This document shows positions 16,909 through 24,429 of a DNA stretch of 34,264 nt, one piece after another. The notes beneath the pieces were generated by a model. The model worked only from the letters and a program-made list of their open reading frames with translations, did no database searches and was not told the origin of the DNA. The stretch comes from Pseudomonas putida. GTDB lineage: Bacteria > Pseudomonadota > Gammaproteobacteria > Pseudomonadales > Pseudomonadaceae. Positions within the stretch are counted from its first letter, which is position 1. Each line of letters opens with the position of its first letter. The position numbers and the translations under genes are program-made. Location: NCBI RefSeq assembly GCF_030159595.1, contig NZ_BSKJ01000018.1, positions 1-34,264 of the forward strand. The letters are read 5' to 3'.

Positions 16909-18099
16909 TCAAGCCGCGTCGTCGGTTTTCAGCACACCCGCCGCGCACAGCTCGGCAATGTGTGCATCGCTGTAACCCAGGTCGCGCATCACCTGGCGGG
17001 TATGCTCGCCAATCCGCGCTATCGCCCGGCGAGGCTGCAGGCGTTGGCCGTCCAGCGACAACGGCAGCAACGGCATCGGTGTGTGGCTGCCGTCTTCCAG
17101 TTGCAACTCAGCCATGCCGCCGCTCTGCTGCAGGTGCGGGTCGTCGAACAATTCTTCCGGGCGGCGAATCGGCGCGAAGGGAATGCCGTTGGCTTCCAGT
17201 TGAAGCGCCAGTTGCCCGGCGTCCAGTCGCGCAAACACTTCGGCCAGATGCGCCAGCAACCGTGGCCGTTGCAACACGCGGTCGTTGTTGCTGGCCAGCG
17301 CCGGGTCATCGAGCAAGGCGGTCTGCCCCAGTACCTGGCACAGCGCATGCCACTGCCCTTCACCGGTGGCGGCGACAAACATCTGCTCGCCACGGGCGAA
17401 GGTGAACACGTCGTAGATAGCCCAGGCACTGATACGGTTGGGCATCGGCGCTGCAGCCTCGCCAGTGACCACATACTGCTGCATGTGCTGGGCGGCCAGC
17501 AGCACGCAGTTCTCGTAAAGGGCGCTTTGCACCTCGCGACCACTGCCGCTGGTGTGGCGCTCGTTGAGCGCGGCCAGCACACCAATGGCGCCGAACATGC
17601 CGCCCATGATGTCGTTCACCGAGCTGCCCGCGCGCAGCGGACGGCCTACCGGCCCGGTCATGTAGGCCAGGCCGGCCATCATCTGCACCACCTCGTCCAG
17701 CGCCAGGCGGTTGTCATAGGGCCCGCTGAGGAAACCCTTGTGCGAGGCGTAGATCAACCGAGGGTTACGCTGGCGAAGCGCGGCGTAGTCCAGGCCCAGC
17801 GTGCGCATGCGCCCCGGCTTGAAGTTCTCGATGAACACGTCGGCGGTGTCGATCAGTTGCAGCACGGCCTCACGGCCCTCAGGCGTTTCAACGTCGACAG
17901 CGATGCATTGCTTGTTGCGGTTGAACGTGCGGAAAAAGCCCGCCCCTGCGCCCAGCAGCCGACGCGTGCCGTCGCCACGCACGGGTTCGATCTTGATCAC
18001 TTCGGCGCCGAGGTCACCGAGGATCATGCCGCAGGTCGGGCCCATGACCATGTGCGAAATCTCGACGACACGAATGCCGTCCAAGGGAAGTCTGGACAT
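16909..18099 (-). CDS. Class III CoA-transferase (CaiB/BaiF family)
   Basis: A 396-residue family III CoA-transferase, which moves CoA from a donor such as succinyl-CoA to a carboxylic acid. The N-terminal signature LDGIRVVEISHMVMGPTCGMILGDLGAEVIKIEP is clear, and the catalytic aspartate is Asp163 in GSSVNDIMGGMFG. Its neighbours, an HMG-CoA-lyase-like enzyme on one side and an organic-acid uptake pair on the other, suggest that it activates the imported acid for cleavage. The mammalian relative SUGCT uses glutarate and 3-hydroxy-3-methylglutarate, which makes the latter a reasonable candidate. ATG 18099 follows GGAAC; the lyase gene ends 24 bases upstream. Confidence 0.91.
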   Translation of the reverse strand: MSRLPLDGIRVVEISHMVMGPTCGMILGDLGAEVIKIEPVRGDGTRRLLGAGAGFFRTFNRNKQCIAVDVETPEGREAVLQLIDTADVFIENFKPGRMRTLGLDYAALRQRNPRLIYASHKGFLSGPYDNRLALDEVVQMMAGLAYMTGPVGRPLRAGSSVNDIMGGMFGAIGVLAALNERHTSGSGREVQSALYENCVLLAAQHMQQYVVTGEAAAPMPNRISAWAIYDVFTFARGEQMFVAATGEGQWHALCQVLGQTALLDDPALASNNDRVLQRPRLLAHLAEVFARLDAGQLALQLEANGIPFAPIRRPEELFDDPHLQQSGGMAELQLEDGSHTPMPLLPLSLDGQRLQPRRAIARIGEHTRQVMRDLGYSDAHIAELCAAGVLKTDDAA

Positions 18100-18123
18100 C
18101 GTGGTGTTCCTCGTTCGGACGGG

Positions 18124-19053
18124 TCAGGCGTGGTGGCCGGCGTTGATGAAATTGAGCGGCAATCCGGCGCGGGCAATGCAGCCGTAAAGTGGCTCGCCCG
18201 GCAGCGCTTCGCTCAGTACCCGGCGCGATTCGATCAGTGCAGGCAGGTCGATCCCCGTGTCGTAGCCCATGCCCTGCAGCATGAACACCAGGTCTTCGGT
18301 GACGGTATTACCAGACGCGCCAGGGGCAAACGGGCACCCCCCCAAGCCAGCCAGCGAGGCGTCCAGCTCGCGGATGCCGTGTTGCACTGCAACCAGGCTG
18401 TTGGCCAGGGCCAGGCCACGCGTGTCATGGAAATGCGCGGCCTTGAGGCGGTCACCGGCAATCGCACGCACAGCCTGCAGCACCGTTGCCACCTGACCCG
18501 GGTTGGCGTAACCCGTGGTGTCGCCTAACGAGACCAGGTCACACCCGGCTTCGATCACTTGGCGGGTCAGTGCGCAGAGGTCCGCCAGCGGCACTTCGCC
18601 CTGACGGGTGCAGCCAAAGGCCACCGACATGCCGGCCATGACCTGGACCTCATGCAGGCCCATTTCGGTACGCAGCTGGCACATGCGCCCCAGTTCCTCG
18701 ACCATTTCCATCGGCGTGCGCCGCACGTTGGCCAGGCTGTGCGCCATGCTGACCGATACCGGGGCGACGATGCGGTGGGCGCCAGACTCAAGCGCGTCCC
18801 GCGCACCACGCAGGTTCGGGGCCAGCACGGTGACGTGCAAGCCCGGGTATGTGAGGGCATGGGCCACCACTTCGCGGGCATCGGCCATTTGTGGCAGCAA
18901 GCGCGCCGGCACAAACGAGGCGACTTCCATGTGGCGCACGCCAGCGGCGTAGGCGGCGTCGATCCAGCGGCGCTTGGCAGCTGTCGGCATGATTGTCTGC
19001 AGGCTCTGCAAGCCATCGCGCATGCCGACTTCGTTGATTGTTATTGTTGTCAT
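18124..19053 (-). CDS. Hydroxymethylglutaryl-CoA lyase-like enzyme
   Basis: A 309-residue member of the HMGL-like TIM-barrel family, which cleaves 3-hydroxy-3-methylglutaryl-CoA to acetyl-CoA and acetoacetate. The active-site features are seen: Arg12-Asp13 in EVGMRDGLQ, EVASFVPARLLPQM (about 43-56), metal histidines 207 and 209 in HFHDTRG, and the catalytic cysteine Cys240 in LAGLGGCPFAPGASGN. Compared with usual MvaB proteins, GMRDG replaces GPRDG, so a related substrate is possible. I chose ATG 19053 rather than the GTG just before it. It is the first structural gene after the LysR gene, and leucine catabolism genes (liu/mvaB set) are absent, so this is a separate acid-degradation pathway. 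Confidence 0.9.
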   Translation of the reverse strand: MTTITINEVGMRDGLQSLQTIMPTAAKRRWIDAAYAAGVRHMEVASFVPARLLPQMADAREVVAHALTYPGLHVTVLAPNLRGARDALESGAHRIVAPVSVSMAHSLANVRRTPMEMVEELGRMCQLRTEMGLHEVQVMAGMSVAFGCTRQGEVPLADLCALTRQVIEAGCDLVSLGDTTGYANPGQVATVLQAVRAIAGDRLKAAHFHDTRGLALANSLVAVQHGIRELDASLAGLGGCPFAPGASGNTVTEDLVFMLQGMGYDTGIDLPALIESRRVLSEALPGEPLYGCIARAGLPLNFINAGHHA

Positions 19054-19125
19054 CACGGTCTCTCTGTCTGAAGCGTTGCGCCAGACTAAGAGCTGGATGG
19101 CAAGCAGAAAAGACGTGTTTCACGC

Positions 19126-19150
19126 GCTGACCCATCGTCAGCCACGATGG
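19126..19150. other. Two overlapping inverted repeats after the LysR gene
   Basis: GCTGAC-CCATC-GTCAGC (19126-19142) and CCATCGT-CAGCC-ACGATGG (19132-19150) overlap, so only one hairpin can form at a time. They lie just beyond the LysR stop and upstream of the lyase gene. They could be a weak terminator, an attenuator-like switch or a protein-binding site. Confidence 0.35.
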
Positions 19151-19151
19151 A

Positions 19152-20063
19152 TCAGCCCGCCACTTGCCAAGCCGGTGCGCGCAGCAACAGATGGTCGAGC
19201 AGGCGCCGCGCAGACAGCGATAGCGTGTGCCTGTCGCGCATGCAGATGACGAATTCGCCCAACGCCCAATCATCGGTCAGCGGAATCACCCGCAGGTCGA
19301 ACAGCGCTGCATAGCGGGCCACAGCCTCCTGCGGGAACACCGCCAGGCCCAGGCCGAATTGCACCAGGCGATACGCAGCGTCGAACGACGACACATACGA
19401 ACGAAAGCGCAGCTCCCGGCCGGCCTGCTCTGCACTGTTGCGCATGAAGCTGTTCAAGGTGGCGAACGCCGACAGGCCCAGGTGTTCGTAGGCCAGTGTC
19501 TCTTCGAAGGCAACCTGGCTGCGACCGGCCAAGGGGTGTTCGGCGCTCACCACCACCGCCAGGTGATCCTGTCGGTAAGGCACGAACTCCAGGTCGCCCA
19601 CCGCCATGGACTTTCTGCAAATCCCCAAGTCCGCATTGCCCTCCGCCACACCGCGCACCACGTCGGGGCTGAAGCGCTCTTCGATGTCAGCCTGGATCAG
19701 CGGGTTTTCCAGCATGAACGCCGAGAGTTCTTCGGGCAGGAACTCCATGATCGAGGACACGTTTGCCAGTACCCGCACATGGCCTCGTGCACCTTCGGCG
19801 TATTCGCTCAGCTCGCTGTCCAGGCGCTCCATGGCGCGGGTCATTTCCCGGGCATGGCGCAACAGGGCCAACCCCGCTGGAGTGGGCTCTACGCCGCGCT
19901 TGCTGCGTTTGAGCAAGGCGGTGCCAAAGCGCGCTTCGATGTCCGAAATGCGTTTGCTGACGGCGGACGGCGCCATGAACGCACGCTCGCCGGCACGGGC
20001 GATGGTGCCTTCTTCGCAAACGACGATGAACAGGTTCAGCGAGAGGTGATCGAGGGGCTGCAT
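19152..20063 (-). CDS. LysR-family transcriptional regulator
   Basis: A 303-residue LysR-type regulator. The N-terminal winged helix is clear (LNLFIVVCEEGTIARAGERAFMAPSAVSKRISDIEARFGTALLKRSKRGVEPTPAG, about residues 9-64), followed by the effector-binding domain from about residue 90. It is read in the same direction as the lyase/CoA-transferase cluster and sits 98 bases upstream of it, which makes it the likely local regulator, with the imported acid or its CoA ester as effector (inference). This co-directional arrangement differs from the usual divergent LysR layout. The start at 20063 lacks a strong ribosome site. The curlin operon diverges from it across 268 bases. Confidence 0.92.
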   Translation of the reverse strand: MQPLDHLSLNLFIVVCEEGTIARAGERAFMAPSAVSKRISDIEARFGTALLKRSKRGVEPTPAGLALLRHAREMTRAMERLDSELSEYAEGARGHVRVLANVSSIMEFLPEELSAFMLENPLIQADIEERFSPDVVRGVAEGNADLGICRKSMAVGDLEFVPYRQDHLAVVVSAEHPLAGRSQVAFEETLAYEHLGLSAFATLNSFMRNSAEQAGRELRFRSYVSSFDAAYRLVQFGLGLAVFPQEAVARYAALFDLRVIPLTDDWALGEFVICMRDRHTLSLSARRLLDHLLLRAPAWQVAG

Positions 20064-20259
20064 TGCTTGGCTCGGCGTGTTGAGATGGAAGGCCGGTGCA
20101 CTTTAGCAAAGTTGGGACTGCACCCGCCTGCTGGGTCGCGAGGGCCTGCCCCAATCCCCAACTCTGGGGGAACGGTGCCCACCATCAACAACGTGTGAAA
20201 GGCCCTGGTTTAAAACTGGACCCCTTGTGACGCAAGGCCTGCAACGCATTTTTCATGTT

Positions 20260-20276
20260 TTGGCACAGCTCTTGCC
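20260..20276 (+). promoter_or_regulatory. Predicted sigma-54 (RpoN) promoter of the curlin operon
   Basis: TTGGCACAGCTCTTGCC matches the -24/-12 consensus YTGGCACGRNNNTTGCW, with GG (20262-20263) and GC (20274-20275) exactly 12 bases apart. Transcription would begin near 20287, leaving a leader of about 45 bases before the first start codon. An activator of the NtrC/FleQ type would be required; no binding site for one is obvious in the sequence between here and the LysR gene. Confidence 0.75.
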
Positions 20277-20331
20277 GATCTCCTCCCAGACGCCCCAAGT
20301 CCATGGGCCCGTTTGCAGGAGGAATAGACTC

Positions 20332-21660
20332 ATGCACCGACCGATACCCCACCCGCTGGCAGTGGCGATTTTCGCCGGCATGCTCCAGCTCCCGGCGCAG
20401 GCTGCTCTGAACGCTGTCGATCCAGGCGCCTACGTCCCCGCCAACGGCGGCTTCCCCGCCTGGTACCAGGACAGTCACGGTCGAACCCTCGACCTGTGCC
20501 TGACCAAAGCTGTCAGCTCACGGGTCGCCGGCGCGCCCGGCGCACCGTCGTACATGTGTACGCTGCTGCCCACCCCCGGCGTGTTCGACGATACGCAACC
20601 CATCGTCTTCCCCACCAACTTCCCTGACGAAGCCTTCTGGTTCACCGCCGACGCCGCTATCGTCGACGCCGCCCGTGGCATCGACCTCAGCTACGGCACC
20701 GCGATCGAAGCGGCATTCGCCGCCGAAGAGCCGGTCGAGGGCGATCAGGTCAGCTTCGCCCGGGTGCGTATCCGGGTCGATGTACCTACCGCCGGCACCT
20801 ATGTGGTTACCCACCCCTACGGCGTCGAAGTGTTCGACGTACCTGCTGCAGGGCGCAGGGCGATCAACATGACCCGCGACATCGGCATTGCCGGCGCAGG
20901 CGACTTCACCGGCGCGCTCAAGGGCGATGTCGGGCCGTTCCTGCGCAGTGTCAACGGCCCCTACACCGAAGGCAGCGAACGCTTCATCGGTGACCCGAAC
21001 CTGGAAGAACGGGTGACCGGCAGCCCGTTCAACACCAACTTCGTGCGCATCGAAGGCCCTGGTGGCATCGACCTGCGTACCGAGCTGTTCGCCATCTCCG
21101 GCAAACTCTCGACAGTCGCCCTGCCAACCCCGCTGATGCCGCAACGCAGCACCTATTCGCGGCATACCGATAACGGCAACCTGCGCGCCCAGCAGGACAT
21201 CTTCGTAATGGCGCCACCCCCACCGGCCCACGTCACCCTGACCAGCCAGACACCCAGCCTGAACCTCACCGAGGCCAACGGCACTGGCGCCTGGTACGCC
21301 CAATCCGCCCTGAACCCCGCGGCCGGCACTATCGTGACGCTGACTGCCGACAACAGCGTGGCGATCCCGACCAGCAGCCTGACCACGCGTAATGTGCCGC
21401 TGACCGACCTGGTCACCATCACCCAGGCCCAGTATCGCCTGTCCACCGGCGAGCTGACCCTGGTGGCCAGCACCAGCGACGAAACCACCCCGCCAGTGCT
21501 CACCGCACACACCGGCAACGGTACGTTGATCGGCAACCTTGGCGGCACCGGTGCCGTGAAGACGTTGAGCATGACCCTCTCGCCCATCCCGCCAGCCAAG
21601 GTGCAAGTCACCAGTGCCAATGGCGGTAGCGACACCGAAGACGTGGTGCTGGTGCCATGA
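20332..21660 (+). CDS. Exported protein of unknown family, first gene of curlin operon
   Basis: I do not recognise this family. The 442-residue product has a Sec signal peptide (about residues 1-25). The mature N-terminal domain begins DPGAYVPANGGFPAWYQDSHG and contains Cys56 and Cys76, probably a disulfide, in the conserved block CLTKAVSSRVAGAPGAPSYMC. The whole protein is colinear with the first ~450 residues of the next gene product, with identical cysteine positions, so the two arose by duplication. The C-terminal half is Thr/Ser/Val-rich and beta-like, as in surface or adhesin proteins. AGGAGG lies 9 bases before ATG 20332. Co-transcription with two curlin genes points to a role in the extracellular amyloid: anchoring, chaperoning or coating (inference). 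Confidence 0.85.
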   Translation: MHRPIPHPLAVAIFAGMLQLPAQAALNAVDPGAYVPANGGFPAWYQDSHGRTLDLCLTKAVSSRVAGAPGAPSYMCTLLPTPGVFDDTQPIVFPTNFPDEAFWFTADAAIVDAARGIDLSYGTAIEAAFAAEEPVEGDQVSFARVRIRVDVPTAGTYVVTHPYGVEVFDVPAAGRRAINMTRDIGIAGAGDFTGALKGDVGPFLRSVNGPYTEGSERFIGDPNLEERVTGSPFNTNFVRIEGPGGIDLRTELFAISGKLSTVALPTPLMPQRSTYSRHTDNGNLRAQQDIFVMAPPPPAHVTLTSQTPSLNLTEANGTGAWYAQSALNPAAGTIVTLTADNSVAIPTSSLTTRNVPLTDLVTITQAQYRLSTGELTLVASTSDETTPPVLTAHTGNGTLIGNLGGTGAVKTLSMTLSPIPPAKVQVTSANGGSDTEDVVLVP

Positions 21661-21692
21661 ACAGACAAAGGCTCAACCTTCAAGGAGGCCGC

Positions 21693-23924
21693 ATGAACAC
21701 TTGGTCGCGCCGTGCGCTGTTCGCCGCCGGTTTTTCCCTTACCGTTACCAGCGCCGCCTTTGCTGCGCTGTCTGAAGTCGACCCAGGGCCTTACACCTTC
21801 GCCACGGGTGGCTACCCCATGTGGTACAAGGACAGCCTCAACCAGTCCCTGGAGCTGTGCCAGTCACGCGCCACCAGCACCCGGGTACCCGGCACCCCCG
21901 CCGCGCCGTCCTACATGTGCACCCTGCTGCCCGAGCCCGGCATCTACGACGATGCATTGCCGTTGGTGTTCCCCGACAACTGGCCGCCAGAGATGTTCTG
22001 GTTCCTGGCCGAGGCCACCATCCCGGCAGTCGGCAACAGCGGCTATGAACTGGATGCCTACGTTGCCGGCCTGGAAGCGGCCTTTGCCGCCGAAAACCCG
22101 GTCGACGGCGACCAGCAGAGCTTCGCCCGCATTCGTATCCGCGTCTCGGTGCCGCGCGCCGGTACCTACACCATCACCCACCCCTATGGTGTGGAAACGG
22201 TCAACGTCACCACGCCAGGCCGGCGGGCGATCAACATCACCCGCGACATCGGCATCGGCGCACCGGGCAACTTCACCGGGGCGCTCAACGGCGCACTGGG
22301 GCCATGGCTGCGCGGGGTTGGCGGGCCCTACACCGAGGTCAACCCGGACACCGGCGCCACCGAAACCTTTATCGGTGACCCAAACCGCACGGAAGCCGTG
22401 GTCGGCAGCCCCTTCAATACCAACTTCATCCGCATCGACGGCCCACCCGGTCGCATCGAGACCGCACTGTTCACCGTCTCGGGCAAGGTACTGGACCAAC
22501 GCGCGCAAACCCCGGTCACCCTGGAGCGTGCCACCTATTCGCGCAATGGCGGCGGCACCCGTGTAGAAGTGTTCGCCAAGGCCCCGAGAGAGGCCAGCTT
22601 GTGCATGCGCAATGGCCTGGCCTTGATCGGCACGCCCCCTTCGCCTTGCCAGTTCAACCTGACGGCGGACAACAACGGCCTGTTCTTCAGCCAGCAGCTT
22701 AGCCAGGCCGTACCGCCTGCGGTGGTGGTGGTCACCGCCAGCAACAGTACTGGCGGCACCCAGCCGACCGCGCTGTCGAGCAAGCTGACCGATGTGGTCA
22801 AGATCAGCACTGCACGCTATGACTGGGCCAACAAACGCCTGCTGATCGAGGCCAGGTCCAGTGATGAGGTCGTCATCCCCGACATGCTCGCCCAAGGCTA
22901 CGGCCGCATGTCGAAAGCGGGCACGCTGCAAAGCATCACGGTCAACGACGTGGCGCAACCGCCGGCCACCGTTACGGTCAAGTCTGCCCATGGGGGCAGT
23001 GATGTAGAACCGGTGATCGTGGTCGGCAACGCCCCCGTCGAGGCGGCCAACCAGCCACCGCTGGCCCAGGCCGATGTCGGCAGCACCAGTGTCGGTGTAC
23101 CAATCACGCTCAATCTGTTGCAAAACGACAGCGACCCGGACGGCAACGTGCCGCTGACCATCAGCGACCTCACCCAACCAGGCACCGGCCTTGGCGGCGT
23201 GGTGCTCAACGGTACCACCTCGGTCACCTACACCCCACCAGCCGGGGCTACGCAACCACTGGTGGCCACCTTCAGCTACAAGGCGGTGGACGCCAAGGGC
23301 CTGAAGTCGGAACCGGCCACGGTCACCATCAACGTTGCACCGAACCGGGCACCAATCGCCAACCCGGAAACCGTCGCCACCCTGGGCGTGCCGTTGACCA
23401 TCAACGTGCTGGCCAACGACACCGATCCAGAAGGCAACGTGCCGTTGGCCGTTGCTGCCGTCACCCAACCGGCTGCGGGCCGAGGCACCGTCAGCACCGA
23501 TGGTGCCACGGTGACCTATACCCCACCGGCTACGGTGACTGCGGCCTTCACCACCACCTTCACCTACCAGGCACGTGACTCGCTGGGGGCGCTGTCCAAC
23601 CCGGGTACGGTCACCGTCAACGTGTCACCACGGCCAGCCGCCGAAACCTTCGCGGTCACGGCAGCCACCGTCACGGCACGCTCCAACAACCGTTACAACT
23701 GGGATATCAGCGGTACTTCGTCGGTCACCACGGGCAACGTTGTCACCGTCCGGGTCACCACCACCACCGGGGTGCAGACACTGGGTACCGCCACAGTGCC
23801 GGTTAACGGCCGCTGGCGCCTGGCAGTGAGCAACAGCACCACGATAATCCCGACCGCCGCGCCGACGGCAACCATCACCACCAGCCCGGGTACTACCCGC
23901 ACCGTCAACGTGGTTGTGCAGTAA
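21693..23924 (+). CDS. Exported paralogue with two cadherin-like repeats
   Basis: A 743-residue secreted protein. Residues 1-24 are a signal peptide; about 25-450 match the preceding gene product, including Cys56 and Cys76 and the blocks YMCTLLP, VTHPYGVE/ITHPYGVE and GSPFNTNF. Two tandem cadherin-like/bacterial Ig-like repeats follow (about 452-547 and 548-645), each with the pattern PxAxPxxxxxxGVPLTINVLxNDxDPEGNVPL and ending in YxxxDxxGxxSxPxTVTxNV; the DxDPxG segments suggest calcium binding. A distinct Thr-rich C-terminal region (about 646-743) completes it. ATG 21693 has AAGGAGG upstream; an ATG at 21657 overlaps the previous stop but precedes no signal peptide. Likely a surface adhesin partner of the curlins. 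Confidence 0.85.
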   Translation: MNTWSRRALFAAGFSLTVTSAAFAALSEVDPGPYTFATGGYPMWYKDSLNQSLELCQSRATSTRVPGTPAAPSYMCTLLPEPGIYDDALPLVFPDNWPPEMFWFLAEATIPAVGNSGYELDAYVAGLEAAFAAENPVDGDQQSFARIRIRVSVPRAGTYTITHPYGVETVNVTTPGRRAINITRDIGIGAPGNFTGALNGALGPWLRGVGGPYTEVNPDTGATETFIGDPNRTEAVVGSPFNTNFIRIDGPPGRIETALFTVSGKVLDQRAQTPVTLERATYSRNGGGTRVEVFAKAPREASLCMRNGLALIGTPPSPCQFNLTADNNGLFFSQQLSQAVPPAVVVVTASNSTGGTQPTALSSKLTDVVKISTARYDWANKRLLIEARSSDEVVIPDMLAQGYGRMSKAGTLQSITVNDVAQPPATVTVKSAHGGSDVEPVIVVGNAPVEAANQPPLAQADVGSTSVGVPITLNLLQNDSDPDGNVPLTISDLTQPGTGLGGVVLNGTTSVTYTPPAGATQPLVATFSYKAVDAKGLKSEPATVTINVAPNRAPIANPETVATLGVPLTINVLANDTDPEGNVPLAVAAVTQPAAGRGTVSTDGATVTYTPPATVTAAFTTTFTYQARDSLGALSNPGTVTVNVSPRPAAETFAVTAATVTARSNNRYNWDISGTSSVTTGNVVTVRVTTTTGVQTLGTATVPVNGRWRLAVSNSTTIIPTAAPTATITTSPGTTRTVNVVVQ

Positions 23925-23939
23925 AGGCAGGGAAACGCC

Positions 23940-24413
23940 ATGAAACGCCTGTATCCACTGCTGCTCAGCCTGGCCCTCGTGGGCCAGGCCAGCTGGGCCG
24001 ACGACCTGATGGACAATGCCGACCTTGCGCCCGGCAACGACCTCGGTGACCCGGTGATCATCCGCCTGCTACCGGTCGGCGCCGGTCAGGCTGCGGTGAT
24101 CGAGCAGCAAGGGTCGGGCAACCGCGCCGCCCTCGACCAGAACGGCCAGGCCCTGCTGGGCCGCATCGTCCAGGCCGGGGGTGCACAAGAAGCTTACATC
24201 TTGCAGGAAGGCAGTGACCTGATGGCCAGCATCAGCCAACAGGGAAATGGCAACAGCGCGTCGATTCGCCAGAGCGGCAGCAGCAACAGCGCAGCCATCG
24301 AGCAGATCGGCAACGACAACAGCGCCAGCATCGTGCAGTCCGGCTCGGGCCTCAACAGCTCCGTGACCCAGACCGGCAATGGCCAGCATGTTCAGATCAC
24401 CCAATACCGATAG
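23940..24413 (+). CDS. CsgB-like minor curlin (nucleator)
   Basis: A 157-residue exported protein with a signal peptide (about 1-20, ending SWA) and five to six curlin repeats in the C-terminal two thirds. These follow the Q-x-G-x2-N-x5-Q rhythm: EQQGSGNRAALDQ, SQQGNGNSASIRQ, EQIGNDNSASIVQ, TQTGNGQHVQITQ. Such repeats stack as amyloid strand-loop-strand units. Its size and place directly before the long curlin gene suggest the CsgB role, nucleating polymerisation at the cell surface. It ends in a basic residue (QITQYR), like E. coli CsgB. The start is 15 bases after the previous stop, with AGGGAAA upstream. Confidence 0.87.
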   Translation: MKRLYPLLLSLALVGQASWADDLMDNADLAPGNDLGDPVIIRLLPVGAGQAAVIEQQGSGNRAALDQNGQALLGRIVQAGGAQEAYILQEGSDLMASISQQGNGNSASIRQSGSSNSAAIEQIGNDNSASIVQSGSGLNSSVTQTGNGQHVQITQYR

Positions 24414-24429
24414 ACCTGGAGGCACCACC

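Noticed and set aside
16252..18528. 758-codon plus-strand open frame opposite the CoA-transferase region
   Set aside because: It is antisense to three well-supported minus-strand genes, is rich in His/Arg/Gln without domains, and reflects the GC-skewed codon positions of the real genes.
20223..20237. CCTTG-TGACG-CAAGG as an enhancer-binding site for the sigma-54 promoter
   Set aside because: It is only about 25 bases upstream of the -24 element, too close for a typical enhancer, and has only 5-bp arms.
21864..23468. 534-codon minus-strand open frame opposite the cadherin-repeat gene
   Set aside because: Low-complexity Gly/Val/Ala/Asp composition produced by antisense of a Thr/Pro-rich gene; no ribosome site or family resemblance.
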